From assembly GCA_021804565.1 (NCBI GenBank), contig JAJZHK010000007.1, forward strand, positions 1 through 64,000: a stretch of 64,000 bases of DNA, read 5' to 3'. Both the position numbers and the translations under genes were made by a program. This DNA comes from Pseudomonadota bacterium. Lineage in GTDB: Bacteria > Pseudomonadota > Gammaproteobacteria > Pseudomonadales > Moraxellaceae. This document shows positions 20,520-29,832 of this stretch, one piece after another. Numbering within the stretch: the stretch's first letter is position 1; every line of letters begins with the position of its first letter. The notes under the pieces were generated by a model, which worked only from the letters and a program-made list of their open reading frames with translations, did not search any database and was not told the origin of the DNA.

Positions 20520-21371
20520 ATGGACACAGGTCTCTTTGCGCGTCGCAGAAGCTCCCTGCTGGTATGGGTGCTGGCCCTGCTGCTCGCGCTGGGTTTGATG
20601 GTGCTGGACAGCTACTGGCCGCCGATGCGGCCGCTGCGCCTGCAAATCGATCGCGCACTGCAGCCGGTCTATGCCTTGATCGAGGTGCCGACGGCCTTGT
20701 CGAACTGGGAGCAGGAAGACAGCCTGTCGAGTTCGCAGCTGCGCCGTGACAACGCCATGCTGCGGCAGAGCATGCTGGTTTTGCAGGTGCGCTTGCAGCG
20801 CTTCGCGGCCATCGCCGCCGAAAACGTGCGTCTGCGTGGTCTGATGAATTCGACGGTGGTCGTCGATGGTCGGGTATTGCTGACCGAGATCATCGGCCTG
20901 GATCCTGATCCTGCCCGACGCGTGATGCTGATCAACAAGGGGCATGACGAAGGCGTCTATGTCGGTCAGACGGTTCTCGACGCGCAAGGCGTGATGGGGC
21001 AGGTGATCAATGTCGGTGCATCGACGGCGCATGTCATGCTTATCGCTGACGGCCAGGCGCAGGTGCCGGTTTTGTTCAACCGCAGCGGGGTGCGTGCCAT
21101 CGTCAGCGGCTACGGCTCCCTCGACCGCCTGAAAGTGCTCTACGTGCCACCTTCGGCTGACGTCCGTCCCGGTGATTTGCTGGTCACCTCCGGTCTGGGT
21201 CTGAACTATCCTTTTGGCTATCCGGTCGCTCGTGTCCTCCGCGTCAACCGCAAATCCGGTGGCGATTTTGCCGACGTTCTGGCGGTTCCGGTGGCGGCTC
21301 TCGATCGCAGTGCACATCTGCTCCTGCTGTTCAGCCGTCCCCAGGCGGTGCATGATGAGGGTGGCGCATGA
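20520..21371 (+). CDS. mreC: Rod shape-determining protein MreC
   Basis: Bitopic inner-membrane protein linking MreB to the periplasmic elongation machinery. The 284 residues have one membrane helix at about 13-30, a coiled-coil region (about 65-105) and a beta-rich periplasmic domain with GLDPDPARRVMLINKG and GDLLVTSGLGLNYPFGYPVARV. The ATG at 20520 has GAGAGGG nine bases upstream; a GTG two codons earlier is too close to that site. Its stop overlaps mreD (ATGA). Confidence 0.93.
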   Translation: MDTGLFARRRSSLLVWVLALLLALGLMVLDSYWPPMRPLRLQIDRALQPVYALIEVPTALSNWEQEDSLSSSQLRRDNAMLRQSMLVLQVRLQRFAAIAAENVRLRGLMNSTVVVDGRVLLTEIIGLDPDPARRVMLINKGHDEGVYVGQTVLDAQGVMGQVINVGASTAHVMLIADGQAQVPVLFNRSGVRAIVSGYGSLDRLKVLYVPPSADVRPGDLLVTSGLGLNYPFGYPVARVLRVNRKSGGDFADVLAVPVAALDRSAHLLLLFSRPQAVHDEGGA

Positions 21372-21838
21372 AACTGAAACCGACCCTGTGGGTCTTGCCG
21401 GCTTCCCTGTTCGTCGCCATGGTCTTCGCCTTGTGGCCCCTGCCGAGCCTGCTGGCGGTCTGGCGCCCTGACTGGGTGGCCCTGGTGCTGCTCTACTGGG
21501 CCCTGGCCTCGGGGCGAGGCATGGGGCCGTTGCTGCCTTTTGTCATGGGCGTGCTGGTCGATGTGCAGACGACCAGCCGTCTCGGTTTGCATGCCCTCGG
21601 CTTTTGCCTGATCATCGCCCTGGCGGAACTGATGAGCCGTCGTCTGAAGATTTTCTCATTATGGCAAACCGGGATGGCGGTGGCGGTCCTGCTGCTGATC
21701 TTGCGCCTGGTGCTGGTGGGCGGCGGACGCCTGCTGGGCGGCCCTGCCCCGGGCTTGAGCACCTTCCTGCCGGTGCTCAGTGCTGCCCTGGTCTGGCCGC
21801 TGCTGGTCGCACTCCTGCGCCGTTCACGAGGGTATTGA
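21368..21838 (+). CDS. mreD: Rod shape-determining protein MreD
   Basis: A 156-residue integral membrane protein with about five helices, third member of the MreBCD set. RPDWVALVLLYWALA and GVLVDVQTTSRLGLHALGF are typical of the family. Start ATG overlaps the mreC stop by four bases, and maf starts one base after its stop. Confidence 0.9.
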   Translation: MKLKPTLWVLPASLFVAMVFALWPLPSLLAVWRPDWVALVLLYWALASGRGMGPLLPFVMGVLVDVQTTSRLGLHALGFCLIIALAELMSRRLKIFSLWQTGMAVAVLLLILRLVLVGGGRLLGGPAPGLSTFLPVLSAALVWPLLVALLRRSRGY

Positions 21839-21839
21839 G

Positions 21840-22418
21840 ATGATCGTTCTGGCCTCTGCGTCGCCGCGTCGCCGTGAACTGCTACGGCCCTACATCCCTG
21901 AACTGTGTGTGTGCCCTGCCGATATCGATGAGCGGCTGCGCGAAGGCGAAGCCGTCGAGGCTTATGTGCGGCGCCTGGCCTATGAGAAAAATGCCCGTGT
22001 GCGGGCCGATCGCTCGGACCAGGACTGGGTGATCGCGGCGGACACCAGTGTCGCCGTCGGTACACGCATCCTCGGCAAACCGGAGAACTTCGCCCACGCG
22101 GCCCAGATGTGGGACGCCTTGCAGGGGCGCTGGCACCAGGTCTGGACCGGGGTTTGTGTCGCACAGGCCGACCAGGTGCTGCAGGTGCAGGTGGTGACCG
22201 AGGTCTGGCTGGACACCATGGATGAGCAGGCGCGTCAGCGCTACTGGCACAGTGGTGAGCCGCAGGACAAGGCTGGCGCCTATGCCATACAGGGCTGCGG
22301 CGGCATGTTCGTGCGTGCCATCCGCGGCAGTTACAGCAATGTCGTCGGCTTGCCCCTGCTGGAGACGGCAGAGCTGCTCCAGCACCTGGGCTATCGCTTG
22401 TGGGAGGCGAGCGCATGA
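21840..22418 (+). CDS. maf: Maf-like nucleotide pyrophosphatase (YhdE type)
   Basis: House-cleaning enzyme that hydrolyses dTTP/UTP-type or modified nucleotides to monophosphates. The 192 residues begin with IVLASASPRRRELL, the phosphate-binding signature, and have VIAADTSVAVG, LGKPENFAHAAQMW and GAYAIQGCGGMFV. Location directly after mreD is typical of the YhdE subgroup. The ATG at 21840 matches the family N-terminus. Overlaps rng by four bases. Confidence 0.92.
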   Translation: MIVLASASPRRRELLRPYIPELCVCPADIDERLREGEAVEAYVRRLAYEKNARVRADRSDQDWVIAADTSVAVGTRILGKPENFAHAAQMWDALQGRWHQVWTGVCVAQADQVLQVQVVTEVWLDTMDEQARQRYWHSGEPQDKAGAYAIQGCGGMFVRAIRGSYSNVVGLPLLETAELLQHLGYRLWEASA

Positions 22419-23887
22419 TGCAGGTCAGCCCGAGCAATGATGAGATCCTGATCAATGTCACCCCCATGGAGACGCGTATCGCGCTGATCGAGAATGGCGT
22501 CGTCCATGAGCTTTATATCGAGCGCAGTTCGCGCCGTGGCCTGGTCGGCAACATCTATCAGGGGCGTGTGGTTCGTGTCCTACCGGGCATGCAGGCGGCT
22601 TTTGTTGACGTCGGCCTGGCGCGTACCGCTTTTATCCATGCCAATGACCTGCAAAGCGGCGAAGGCGGCAAGCCGATCCAGGAGCTTTTGCACGAGGGAC
22701 AGGTTTTGACCGTGCAGGTCGTCAAGGACATGCTCGGCAGCAAGGGTGCCCGTCTCAGCGCCGATCTCTCGATCGCTTCCCGTTATCTGGTGTTTATGCC
22801 TTACGCCAATAGCGCCGGCGTGTCACAGCGTATCGAAGACGAGCAGGAGCGCCTGCGTCTGCGCACCATCCTGAACGATCTGCAGGCTGAACTCGGCTGC
22901 GAGCAGGGCCAGTTCATCGTGCGTACCGCTGCAGAAGGCATCGCTGATGTCGATGAACTGCGACGTGACATGACCTATCTGCTCAAGCTGTGGGAGCAGA
23001 TCGCCCAGGATGCGGCGGTGCAGACCGCTCCGGCCTGCATTTATGAGGACCTGCCCCTGTTTTGTCGGGCGGTTCGCGATCTGGACCGTGACAGCATCGC
23101 GCGCATACGTGTGGACTCGCGCGAGACCTATGTGCGTCTGCGCCAGTTTGCCCAGTCTTTGGTGCCCAGCGCAGCGGACAAGCTCGAGCATTATCCTGGC
23201 GAGCGGCCCATTTTTGAGCTGCATGACGTCGAGGATGATCTGCAAAAGGCCCTGTCACGCAAGGTGCAGCTGAAATCCGGGGGCTATCTGATCATCGATC
23301 AGACGGAAGCGATGACCACCATAGACGTCAATACCGGCTCTTTTGTCGGACATCGTTCGCTCGAGGACACGGTGTTCAAAACCAATCTTGAAGCCACCCA
23401 GGTCATCGCCAGGCAATTGCGCCTGCGCAACCTCGGCGGCATCATCATCATCGATTTCATCGATATGCAGGACCCCTCGCATCGCTCGCACGTCCTGCGT
23501 ATGCTCGAACGCATGCTCGAACGCGATCATGCCAAGACCAAACTGACCCAGGTCTCGGATCTCGGCCTGGTCGAGATGACCCGTAAACGCAGTCGCGAGT
23601 CGTTGGAGCATGTGCTGTGCGAAAGCTGTCCAACCTGTGACGGGCGGGGTAGCATCAAAAGCGCCGAGACCGTGTGCAACGACATCTTTCGCGAGATCAT
23701 GCGGGAAGCACGTGCCTATGACGCCGCCAATGCCTTTCTGGTGATCGCAAGTCAGCGGGTGATCGACCGCTTGCTCGATGAGGAGTCGGCGGCGGTGGCC
23801 GATCTTGAGGCCTTCATACGCAAGCCGATCAGGTTCCAGGTGGAGGCGATGTATGCGCAGGAGCATTATGACGTCGTGTTGGTGTGA
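22415..23887 (+). CDS. rng: Ribonuclease G
   Basis: Endoribonuclease of the RNase E/G family that matures 16S rRNA 5' ends and turns over mRNAs. The 490 residues match RNase G length (no long RNase E tail). The N-terminal S1 domain has GNIYQGRVVRVLPGMQAAFVDVG; the metal-binding aspartates are in TTIDVNTGSFVG and IIIDFIDM; the zinc-link cysteines are in CESCPTCDGRG. The ATG at 22415 forms ATGA with the maf stop and has GGGAGG upstream; a second ATG follows directly. Confidence 0.95.
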   Translation: MMQVSPSNDEILINVTPMETRIALIENGVVHELYIERSSRRGLVGNIYQGRVVRVLPGMQAAFVDVGLARTAFIHANDLQSGEGGKPIQELLHEGQVLTVQVVKDMLGSKGARLSADLSIASRYLVFMPYANSAGVSQRIEDEQERLRLRTILNDLQAELGCEQGQFIVRTAAEGIADVDELRRDMTYLLKLWEQIAQDAAVQTAPACIYEDLPLFCRAVRDLDRDSIARIRVDSRETYVRLRQFAQSLVPSAADKLEHYPGERPIFELHDVEDDLQKALSRKVQLKSGGYLIIDQTEAMTTIDVNTGSFVGHRSLEDTVFKTNLEATQVIARQLRLRNLGGIIIIDFIDMQDPSHRSHVLRMLERMLERDHAKTKLTQVSDLGLVEMTRKRSRESLEHVLCESCPTCDGRGSIKSAETVCNDIFREIMREARAYDAANAFLVIASQRVIDRLLDEESAAVADLEAFIRKPIRFQVEAMYAQEHYDVVLV

Positions 23888-23893
23888 GCCGGC

Positions 23894-26800
23894 ATGACAC
23901 GATCTGCGCTGAGCAAATTCCTGCATGGCTGCTGGCACCATCTGACCCAGCTGGCCCTGCTGGTGCTCATCCTGGTGGCGGCCTACGTGGCTTTGGGGCG
24001 ACAGATCAGCGCCCATATCGCAGAGCACAAGGACGAACTGGCCCGGCTGCTGTCCTGGCAGCTGGGTATGCAGGTGCACATTGCCGAGATGGAGGGTGGC
24101 TGGCAGGGGATCAATGCCGACTGGCGTCTGCATGATGTGACCCTGGCCCTGCCAGGGCGGCATTGGCGCTATGTCATGCCTGAGATCGAGGTCGAGCCAC
24201 AAATGCTCGATTCCCTGCTGCACCTGGAGCCCAGGCTGCTTGTGCAGGTGCGGGGTGTCGACCTGCACCTGCGTCAGGCCGACGACGGCAGCTGGCGTGT
24301 GGACGAATTTGCCGCCATGCCCGCCAGCGATCCGCGCCGTCTGCGTCAGCTGCTCAACTGGTTGTCGCGCCAGCCGCAGCTGGCCCTCGATGGCCGCCTG
24401 CAGCTGGCGCCGCGGCAAGGGCCCCCTTTGTCCTTGTCGGCCCTGCAAGTCCGCTTCTACGCTGCCGGTCTGCACCATGCCCTGCACCTGCAGGCGCAGG
24501 TGCGGGCGAGAGGCCTGCATGGCGACCTCGACCTGCGCCTGCATCTGCGTGGAGCGCTGGGTTCTGCGCAGACGGCGACGCAGCTGTATCTACAGCTGCC
24601 GGCAGGGGATCTGGCGCCGTGGTGGCCACAACAGCTCTATCCGGCGCTGCGCGTCGACAGCCTGCGCAGTTCGGGTCTGCGCTTGTGGTGGCAGCATGCG
24701 CGTGCAGGCCAGGATGAGGTGCGTGTCGAGGCACAAAGCGTTGCCCTCAACGCCAGCTACGCCGGTTGTCCGCAGACCCAGCTGCTGAGCACCCGGCTGC
24801 ATCTCGACTGGCAAGCCCAGGGCGACTGGCAAGCTCTGGGTTGGGGCGGCGGCCAGGTGCGCTGGGCGCACCATGTGTTGCTGGCCGGACCGACACAAGT
24901 GCAATGGCAGGGCGCGAGGTGGCGGCTGAGCACCGGACACATCGCGCTGGCACCCCTGTTGGCGGCCTGGCGCGAGGTGTCCGGGCAGGAACTGCCGCTC
25001 GATCTGGCGGCTTTGGCGCCGCAGGGCTGGATCGATGCCCTGAGCGCGGTCTTTGAGGCCCGGCAGCTTTTGGGTTTGCGTGCGCGCGCGCACGGGCTGT
25101 CGTGGCAGACGCAAGGCGCTCTCCCGGGTCTGCAGGGCTTGTCCGTGGAGCTGGCCGCCGATGCCCGCGAGTTCGAAGCCAGGCTGCATCTGGAGCGCGG
25201 CATCTACACCGATCCACAGCGTTTTGCGCAAGCCCTGTCGGTCGAGCATGGCCAGGCCTGGGTGCATGGCTGGCGTGATGCAGACCTGGGCTGGCAGCTC
25301 GATATCCGCCATCTCTGGCTGCAAAACCAGGATCTTGCCCTGGGTGGCCAGGTTTACATCGACACCGGCCCTGCGCAAAGGCTGTCTTTGCAGCTCGGTT
25401 TGCAGCGCGCCTCCGCAGCCGCGGCCTGGAAGTATTTGCCGCGCGATACCCTGGGACAGTCGACCCTGGACTGGACACGCGCGGCTCTTCAGGCCGGCCA
25501 GGTCATGCATGGTTCGGCCGCTTATGAGGGCTCCTGGGCCACCAGTGTGCACGGTCATCTGCAAATCGCCATGCAGCTGGCGCAGATCCGCCTGCATTAC
25601 GATCCGGCCTGGCCGGCCCTCGACGACCTGCAGGCAGAGCTGCGCATCGATGACGACCAGGTCGACATCGAGCATGTCCAGGCGCATTGCGTCGGCAACC
25701 GTATCGAAGAGGCCTCCGCGCATATCGATGCCCACGGCAGCGAAGCCTGGCTGCATGTGCAGGCCCCTATACTCAGCCGCGTCCAGGCCGCTTTGTACTT
25801 GGTCAGGAACAGCCCCCTGCAGAGCAGCCTGGCGACGGTTGTGCACACCTTCAACGGCCATGGTCCACTGCGCGCGCAGCTGCAGCTGGATCTTCCCCTG
25901 CGTCGTCTGCAGCCGAAAGTAGCTGTGCAGTTGCAATTGCCGGGCGACGATCTGACACTACCGGCCTTGCACTTGCCCATGCAGCAGGTGCAAGGGCAAC
26001 TGCTCTACGACAGCGTCGCCGGTCTCAGTGGTCAGTTGCAGGGCCGTGTTTTTGAGCAAACCGTGCATGCGCAGTTGAGCACCCAGCTGCAGGCGCACCG
26101 CCAGCAGGTCTTTCATATCGCCCTGAGCTCGCATACCCCGGTGCGCGCCCTGGCCAAATGGTGGCCCAGCCCCCTGTGGGAATCTTTGAACGGTAGCATC
26201 CCCTGGCAAGCTCAACTGCTGATCTGGCCGGGTAGCAGTCACGCCGATACGCTGCAATGGCAAAGCAGCCTGCAAGGCCTGGCCTCGCACCTGCCGGTCC
26301 CTCTGGACAAGGCAGCGGCGGAGGTTCTGCCTTTGCACTTTGACAGCTCCTTGAGTCTGCGTCGTGGCTTTATGAGCCTCAGTCTTGGCCAGCGCATGGC
26401 CTTGGCCATGGTCGAAGAGGGCGGACAGATCAAGCGCGCTGCCATCCAGCTGGGTGGGGCCAATGTGGGCTGGCCGGTGATGAACGGCATTTATATTCGT
26501 GGCCATGTCGCGCACCTGGACATGGATGCCTGGTCGGCGCTCTGGCATCGTCTGCAGTCGCCCGTGGCGGCCGGGGCAGGATCGGGGCTGCTGCTGCAGC
26601 GGGCCATGATCGATAGCGACAGCCTGCTTTATCAGGGCTACGAGCTCAAGCATGTGCGTGCCCGTCTCGACCGGATCGCGCATGCCTGGGACCTGCAGAT
26701 GAACTCTGATCGCCTGACCGGTGACCTGCAGATTCCCGACGCCAGCAGTGATCAGCAGCCATGGCTTTTGCACCTGCGCCGTTTGTTCCTGCCGCTGCCG

Positions 26801-27682
26801 CACGTCGCTACAGCCAGTGTCTTGACGCCGTCGGTGACGATGCCGCCACTGCTCGTCGATATCGATGCTTTGCAGCTGCGTGGCTACCCGGACTCGAGCG
26901 TGCATGCCCGTCTGCATCTGTCGCCGGGCTTGTGGCGAGCCGATGAGCTGCGCTGGACCCTGCCGGGTTTGCGTCTGAGCGCGCAGATGAGCTGGGTGCC
27001 GGGTCAGACCAGTACGCTGATCGGTCATCTGGAAAGCGACGACCTGTCCCAGGTGTTCGCGCTCCTCGATAGCCCGCCCACCCTGGATGCGCAAAAAGCG
27101 GTGCTCGATTTTGATCTCGCCTGGCCGGGGGCTCCCTGGGATGGACGGCTGGTCGACCTGCAGGGCAAAGCACAGCTGCTGATCACGCAAGGGCGCATCC
27201 TCTCGGTCAGCCGGACGGCATCGGTGTCGCGTGTCGTCGGGCTGTTCAGCTTTGCCGATCTGGGCCGGCGTCTGAAGCTCGACTTTAGCGATCTCACTGA
27301 AAAAGGGGTGGCTTTCGACCGTTTCGATGCCAGTTTCCATCTCGCCCAGCATCGCGCCCATGTCGATGGCTTCCATTTCAAGGGACCGGCGGTCAGTGCT
27401 GAAGGTTCCGGGGTGCTGGGCTTGGCGGACCATAGTGTCGATATGCAGATGGTGGTGACGGTGCCCGTCACGCGTGTCCTGCCGCTGGCAGCTGCCGTGG
27501 TGGCCGGCCCACTCATCGGCGGTGCCGTATGGGCGGCGCAGGCGGTGCTCAGCCATCCTTTGGCCAAGCTGACCTCGGTGCACTACCATCTGGGCGGCAG
27601 CTGGAGCGACCCGCAGGTCAAGTTGGTGGGCGAGGGGATCAAGTGGCCGACCATGCCGGATAGCGGGCCGCAGACACCATGA
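23894..27682 (+). CDS. yhdP: YhdP family AsmA-like lipid-transport protein
   Basis: A giant protein of 1262 residues with one N-terminal membrane helix (about 14-33: LALLVLILVAAYVAL) and a very long beta-rich periplasmic body, as in YhdP, TamB and AsmA-like proteins that bridge the envelope and move phospholipids to the outer membrane. The C-terminal part with KLDFSDLTEKGVAFDRF and GLADHSVDMQMVVTVP is well conserved in YhdP. It follows rng by six bases, the usual order, but tldD does not follow; tadA does, overlapping by four bases. Confidence 0.9.
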   Translation: MTRSALSKFLHGCWHHLTQLALLVLILVAAYVALGRQISAHIAEHKDELARLLSWQLGMQVHIAEMEGGWQGINADWRLHDVTLALPGRHWRYVMPEIEVEPQMLDSLLHLEPRLLVQVRGVDLHLRQADDGSWRVDEFAAMPASDPRRLRQLLNWLSRQPQLALDGRLQLAPRQGPPLSLSALQVRFYAAGLHHALHLQAQVRARGLHGDLDLRLHLRGALGSAQTATQLYLQLPAGDLAPWWPQQLYPALRVDSLRSSGLRLWWQHARAGQDEVRVEAQSVALNASYAGCPQTQLLSTRLHLDWQAQGDWQALGWGGGQVRWAHHVLLAGPTQVQWQGARWRLSTGHIALAPLLAAWREVSGQELPLDLAALAPQGWIDALSAVFEARQLLGLRARAHGLSWQTQGALPGLQGLSVELAADAREFEARLHLERGIYTDPQRFAQALSVEHGQAWVHGWRDADLGWQLDIRHLWLQNQDLALGGQVYIDTGPAQRLSLQLGLQRASAAAAWKYLPRDTLGQSTLDWTRAALQAGQVMHGSAAYEGSWATSVHGHLQIAMQLAQIRLHYDPAWPALDDLQAELRIDDDQVDIEHVQAHCVGNRIEEASAHIDAHGSEAWLHVQAPILSRVQAALYLVRNSPLQSSLATVVHTFNGHGPLRAQLQLDLPLRRLQPKVAVQLQLPGDDLTLPALHLPMQQVQGQLLYDSVAGLSGQLQGRVFEQTVHAQLSTQLQAHRQQVFHIALSSHTPVRALAKWWPSPLWESLNGSIPWQAQLLIWPGSSHADTLQWQSSLQGLASHLPVPLDKAAAEVLPLHFDSSLSLRRGFMSLSLGQRMALAMVEEGGQIKRAAIQLGGANVGWPVMNGIYIRGHVAHLDMDAWSALWHRLQSPVAAGAGSGLLLQRAMIDSDSLLYQGYELKHVRARLDRIAHAWDLQMNSDRLTGDLQIPDASSDQQPWLLHLRRLFLPLPHVATASVLTPSVTMPPLLVDIDALQLRGYPDSSVHARLHLSPGLWRADELRWTLPGLRLSAQMSWVPGQTSTLIGHLESDDLSQVFALLDSPPTLDAQKAVLDFDLAWPGAPWDGRLVDLQGKAQLLITQGRILSVSRTASVSRVVGLFSFADLGRRLKLDFSDLTEKGVAFDRFDASFHLAQHRAHVDGFHFKGPAVSAEGSGVLGLADHSVDMQMVVTVPVTRVLPLAAAVVAGPLIGGAVWAAQAVLSHPLAKLTSVHYHLGGSWSDPQVKLVGEGIKWPTMPDSGPQTP

Positions 27683-28140
27683 GCGACTGGGACACGCAGG
27701 ATGAGCACTGGATGCAGCTGGCCCTGGAGCAGGCGCGTCGGGCCGCGGCGCAGGGTGAGGTGCCGGTGGGGGCGGTTATCGTGCGTGAGGGGCTTTTGCT
27801 GGGGGTGGGCAGCAACAGTCCGCTGCATCGTCATGACGCCAGCGCCCACGCCGAGATCATGGCCTTGCGCGATGCCGGCTCAAGGCTGGGTAATTATCGA
27901 CTGAGCGGGGCCCGCATCTACGTCACGCTGGAGCCCTGTACGATGTGTGTCGGCGCGCTCATCCATGCGCGTATCGCCGATCTGGTCTACGCCGCCGAGG
28001 AGCCACGCGCCGGCTCGCTGGTCAGCGCGCGCGCCTTGCTCGACAGCGGCTACTACAATCACCGGTTCAGCTTTCGTGGCGGCTTGCTCGCCACCGAGAG
28101 CCGGGATCTTCTGCAAAGCTTTTTCCGTCAGCGACGCTAG
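27679..28140 (+). CDS. tadA: tRNA-specific adenosine deaminase TadA
   Basis: Converts adenosine-34 of tRNA-Arg(ACG) to inosine. The 153-residue enzyme has the zinc and catalytic motif HAE at 57-59 and PCTMC at 86-90, plus VPVGAVIV and MCVGALIHARI. Length fits the family. The start overlaps the yhdP stop, and the stop lies eight bases from the convergent mltF stop, with no obvious terminator between them. Confidence 0.95.
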   Translation: MSDWDTQDEHWMQLALEQARRAAAQGEVPVGAVIVREGLLLGVGSNSPLHRHDASAHAEIMALRDAGSRLGNYRLSGARIYVTLEPCTMCVGALIHARIADLVYAAEEPRAGSLVSARALLDSGYYNHRFSFRGGLLATESRDLLQSFFRQRR

Positions 28141-28147
28141 CCCTGTT

Positions 28148-29557
28148 TTAGCGCATGGCTACACTGCGCAGGCGGTCGGCATCCGGATGCGCCAGCAGCA
28201 GCGTGTCGTAATAGCGGCGGACTTCACTGACATAAGCCAGGGCCTGCCGGCTGTTGGGCGTGTAACCGTGCGCCAGGTGACGGTACCAGCGTGGTTGGGA
28301 CAGCAGGGGCAACTGCTCACGTACGTCCGCCCACAGATTGGGATTTTTGCCCAGCCGCGCGGTCAGCCGGCGAGCGTCCTCAAGGTGACCGGGCCCCATA
28401 TTGTAGGCGGCCAGTGCCATCCAGGTACGATCCGGTTCGGCGATTTGCGGCGGCAAGGCGTCCACCAAGTCACGAAAATAGTCACTGCCGGCGCGTATGC
28501 TCTGGTGGGTGCTGTGTCGGTCATCGACGCCTAAGTCGGCGGCGGTTGAGGCACTCAGCATCATGATACCGGTGACCCCGGTCGGCGAGACCGCCTGGTT
28601 GTTCCAGTGCGACTCCTGGTAGGCGATGGCCGCCAGCATGCGCCAGTCCAGATGGTTGAGGTCGGCGTAGCGCTTGAATACCGGCTCCAGCTGCGGCAAG
28701 CGCTGGCTCATATCGCGCCGGAAGTCGATCGCTCCGCGTTCATCGAAGTGCGGTTGCGGACCGTAGAGCGCGATCATGCGCTGCAGGCTGCCATCGTGCA
28801 CATGTCGGGCAAGGAAGGACTGTGCCTGCATGTAAAGACTGCTGTCGCCACCGGGAAAAGCCCAGGCCAAGTGCAGGCCCTGGCTAAGATCGAGCGCCAC
28901 TTGCAGGTGTGGATGCAGGGTGTGGTGACTGTCGAAATCGATAGCATCGACCAGCACGTAGCGATCCTGCATCTGTTCGGCGGTGAGCAGCAGATCATCG
29001 GTACGCGACCATTCGCTGGCCCGCTGCACGTGCAGATCCGGGTTCATCGCCTGCAGCAGGGCAGCGGTTTCCGCTTCAGGAGAGTTGGCGCGGACCACGA
29101 TCGTGATGGGGCCGAGATGGGCGGGCTGCAGCAGGTGCTTGCCCATCCCGACCAGTTCGAGATGGGTGTCCATATAGGGGCGGCTGACGCGCACGGCGCG
29201 GGTTTTTTCTTCTCCCGCCGGCAGGCGCGTCAAGGCCAGCTGTGCCTCATGACTCTGCAGCATGCGCAGGGCCTGGCTGGTATCGCGGGCCCACAGATAA
29301 TGAACCTGCAGACCCAGATCGCGAGCCCACAGCTGGGTGATTTCACCCGCGAAGCTCTGTTCAAGGTCTTTTTGTGAGTCGGGGCCGTCACAAGCGATGG
29401 CTACGACATCAATGACTCCGCGATGACGCACATCCTCAAGCTGGGTGCTCAAAGGGCGTAAAGCGAAGAGGGAACCACAGCACAAGATCGCCACTGCAAA
29501 GCGCACCGTCATACGTGCGCACAGTCGCGACAGGCGTAAGGAGTCGCATCGAGACAT
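28148..29557 (-). CDS. mltF: Membrane-bound lytic murein transglycosylase F
   Basis: Cleaves peptidoglycan with formation of anhydro-muramic ends. The 469-residue protein has an N-terminal hydrophobic segment (about 17-33), a periplasmic solute-binding-like domain (about 45-260: VDVVAIACDGPDSQKDLEQSF through the binding fold) and a C-terminal SLT lysozyme-like domain. Catalytic E315 is in AYQESHWNNQAVSPTGVTG, with MMLSASTAADLGV and ALAAYNMGPGHLEDAR following. The start at 29557 has AGAGGA upstream; an ATG 15 codons in is possible. purL is encoded close by, on the other strand, as in Pseudomonas. Confidence 0.93.
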   Translation of the reverse strand: MSRCDSLRLSRLCARMTVRFAVAILCCGSLFALRPLSTQLEDVRHRGVIDVVAIACDGPDSQKDLEQSFAGEITQLWARDLGLQVHYLWARDTSQALRMLQSHEAQLALTRLPAGEEKTRAVRVSRPYMDTHLELVGMGKHLLQPAHLGPITIVVRANSPEAETAALLQAMNPDLHVQRASEWSRTDDLLLTAEQMQDRYVLVDAIDFDSHHTLHPHLQVALDLSQGLHLAWAFPGGDSSLYMQAQSFLARHVHDGSLQRMIALYGPQPHFDERGAIDFRRDMSQRLPQLEPVFKRYADLNHLDWRMLAAIAYQESHWNNQAVSPTGVTGIMMLSASTAADLGVDDRHSTHQSIRAGSDYFRDLVDALPPQIAEPDRTWMALAAYNMGPGHLEDARRLTARLGKNPNLWADVREQLPLLSQPRWYRHLAHGYTPNSRQALAYVSEVRRYYDTLLLAHPDADRLRSVAMR

Positions 29558-29744
29558 CCTTCTCTTCCTCTCTAGGTTTACCGTTTATCAACGAAAGTGC
29601 CATACCAGCCACGGTCGCCGTTTTACCGTTGGACCAAAGGGGTCGTTCGGAGCAGGTGCAGCTGCCACCACGGCCTATACGTGGCGGCGAGTGTCAATCT
29701 ACCGGGCTCGACCCATAAAGTCCAGTTTTCCCGACGAAAAGTTG

Positions 29745-29780
29745 GCACGATCGTGCATGTTTGAAAATATCAAACTCATG
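29745..29780. promoter_or_regulatory. Two adjacent palindromes upstream of the chemotaxis gene
   Basis: GCACGATCGTGC at 29745-29756 is a perfect 12-bp palindrome. Immediately after it, GTTTGA and TCAAAC (29759-29764 and 29770-29775) flank five bases and lie within wider CATG arms. Both sit in the 275-base gap between divergent mltF and the methyl-accepting gene, about 55-85 bases before the latter. They could be an operator pair or an RNA hairpin. The rest of the gap holds no gene I can support and no strong promoter. Confidence 0.4.
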
Positions 29781-29832
29781 AACTAGGGTTATTGGGAGAT
29801 GTTTGGCTGGACCGGATACGAGGAAGCAACTT

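Noticed and set aside
25958-27589. Leftward 543-codon reading frame antisense to yhdP
   Set aside because: Shadow frame of low plausibility (Gln/Arg/His-rich), no start signal; yhdP is supported by domain content.
29717-29740. Possible flagellar sigma-28 promoter (TAAAGTCC ... CCGACGAA)
   Set aside because: The spacing between the boxes is about four bases too short for the known consensus.
29743-29758. Possible sigma-54 promoter (TTGGCACG ... TGCA)
   Set aside because: The distance between the GG and GC pairs is 9 instead of the strict 10 bases; the palindrome accounts for the match.
29758-29784. Nine-codon reading frame (MFENIKLMN) upstream of the chemotaxis gene
   Set aside because: No ribosome-binding site; it coincides with the inverted repeat, which explains the sequence better.
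29445-29786. Open reading frame of 113 codons antisense to the mltF start and reaching into the intergenic gap
   Set aside because: Composition is that of a shadow frame, there is no ribosome-binding site, and most of it covers the mltF start region.
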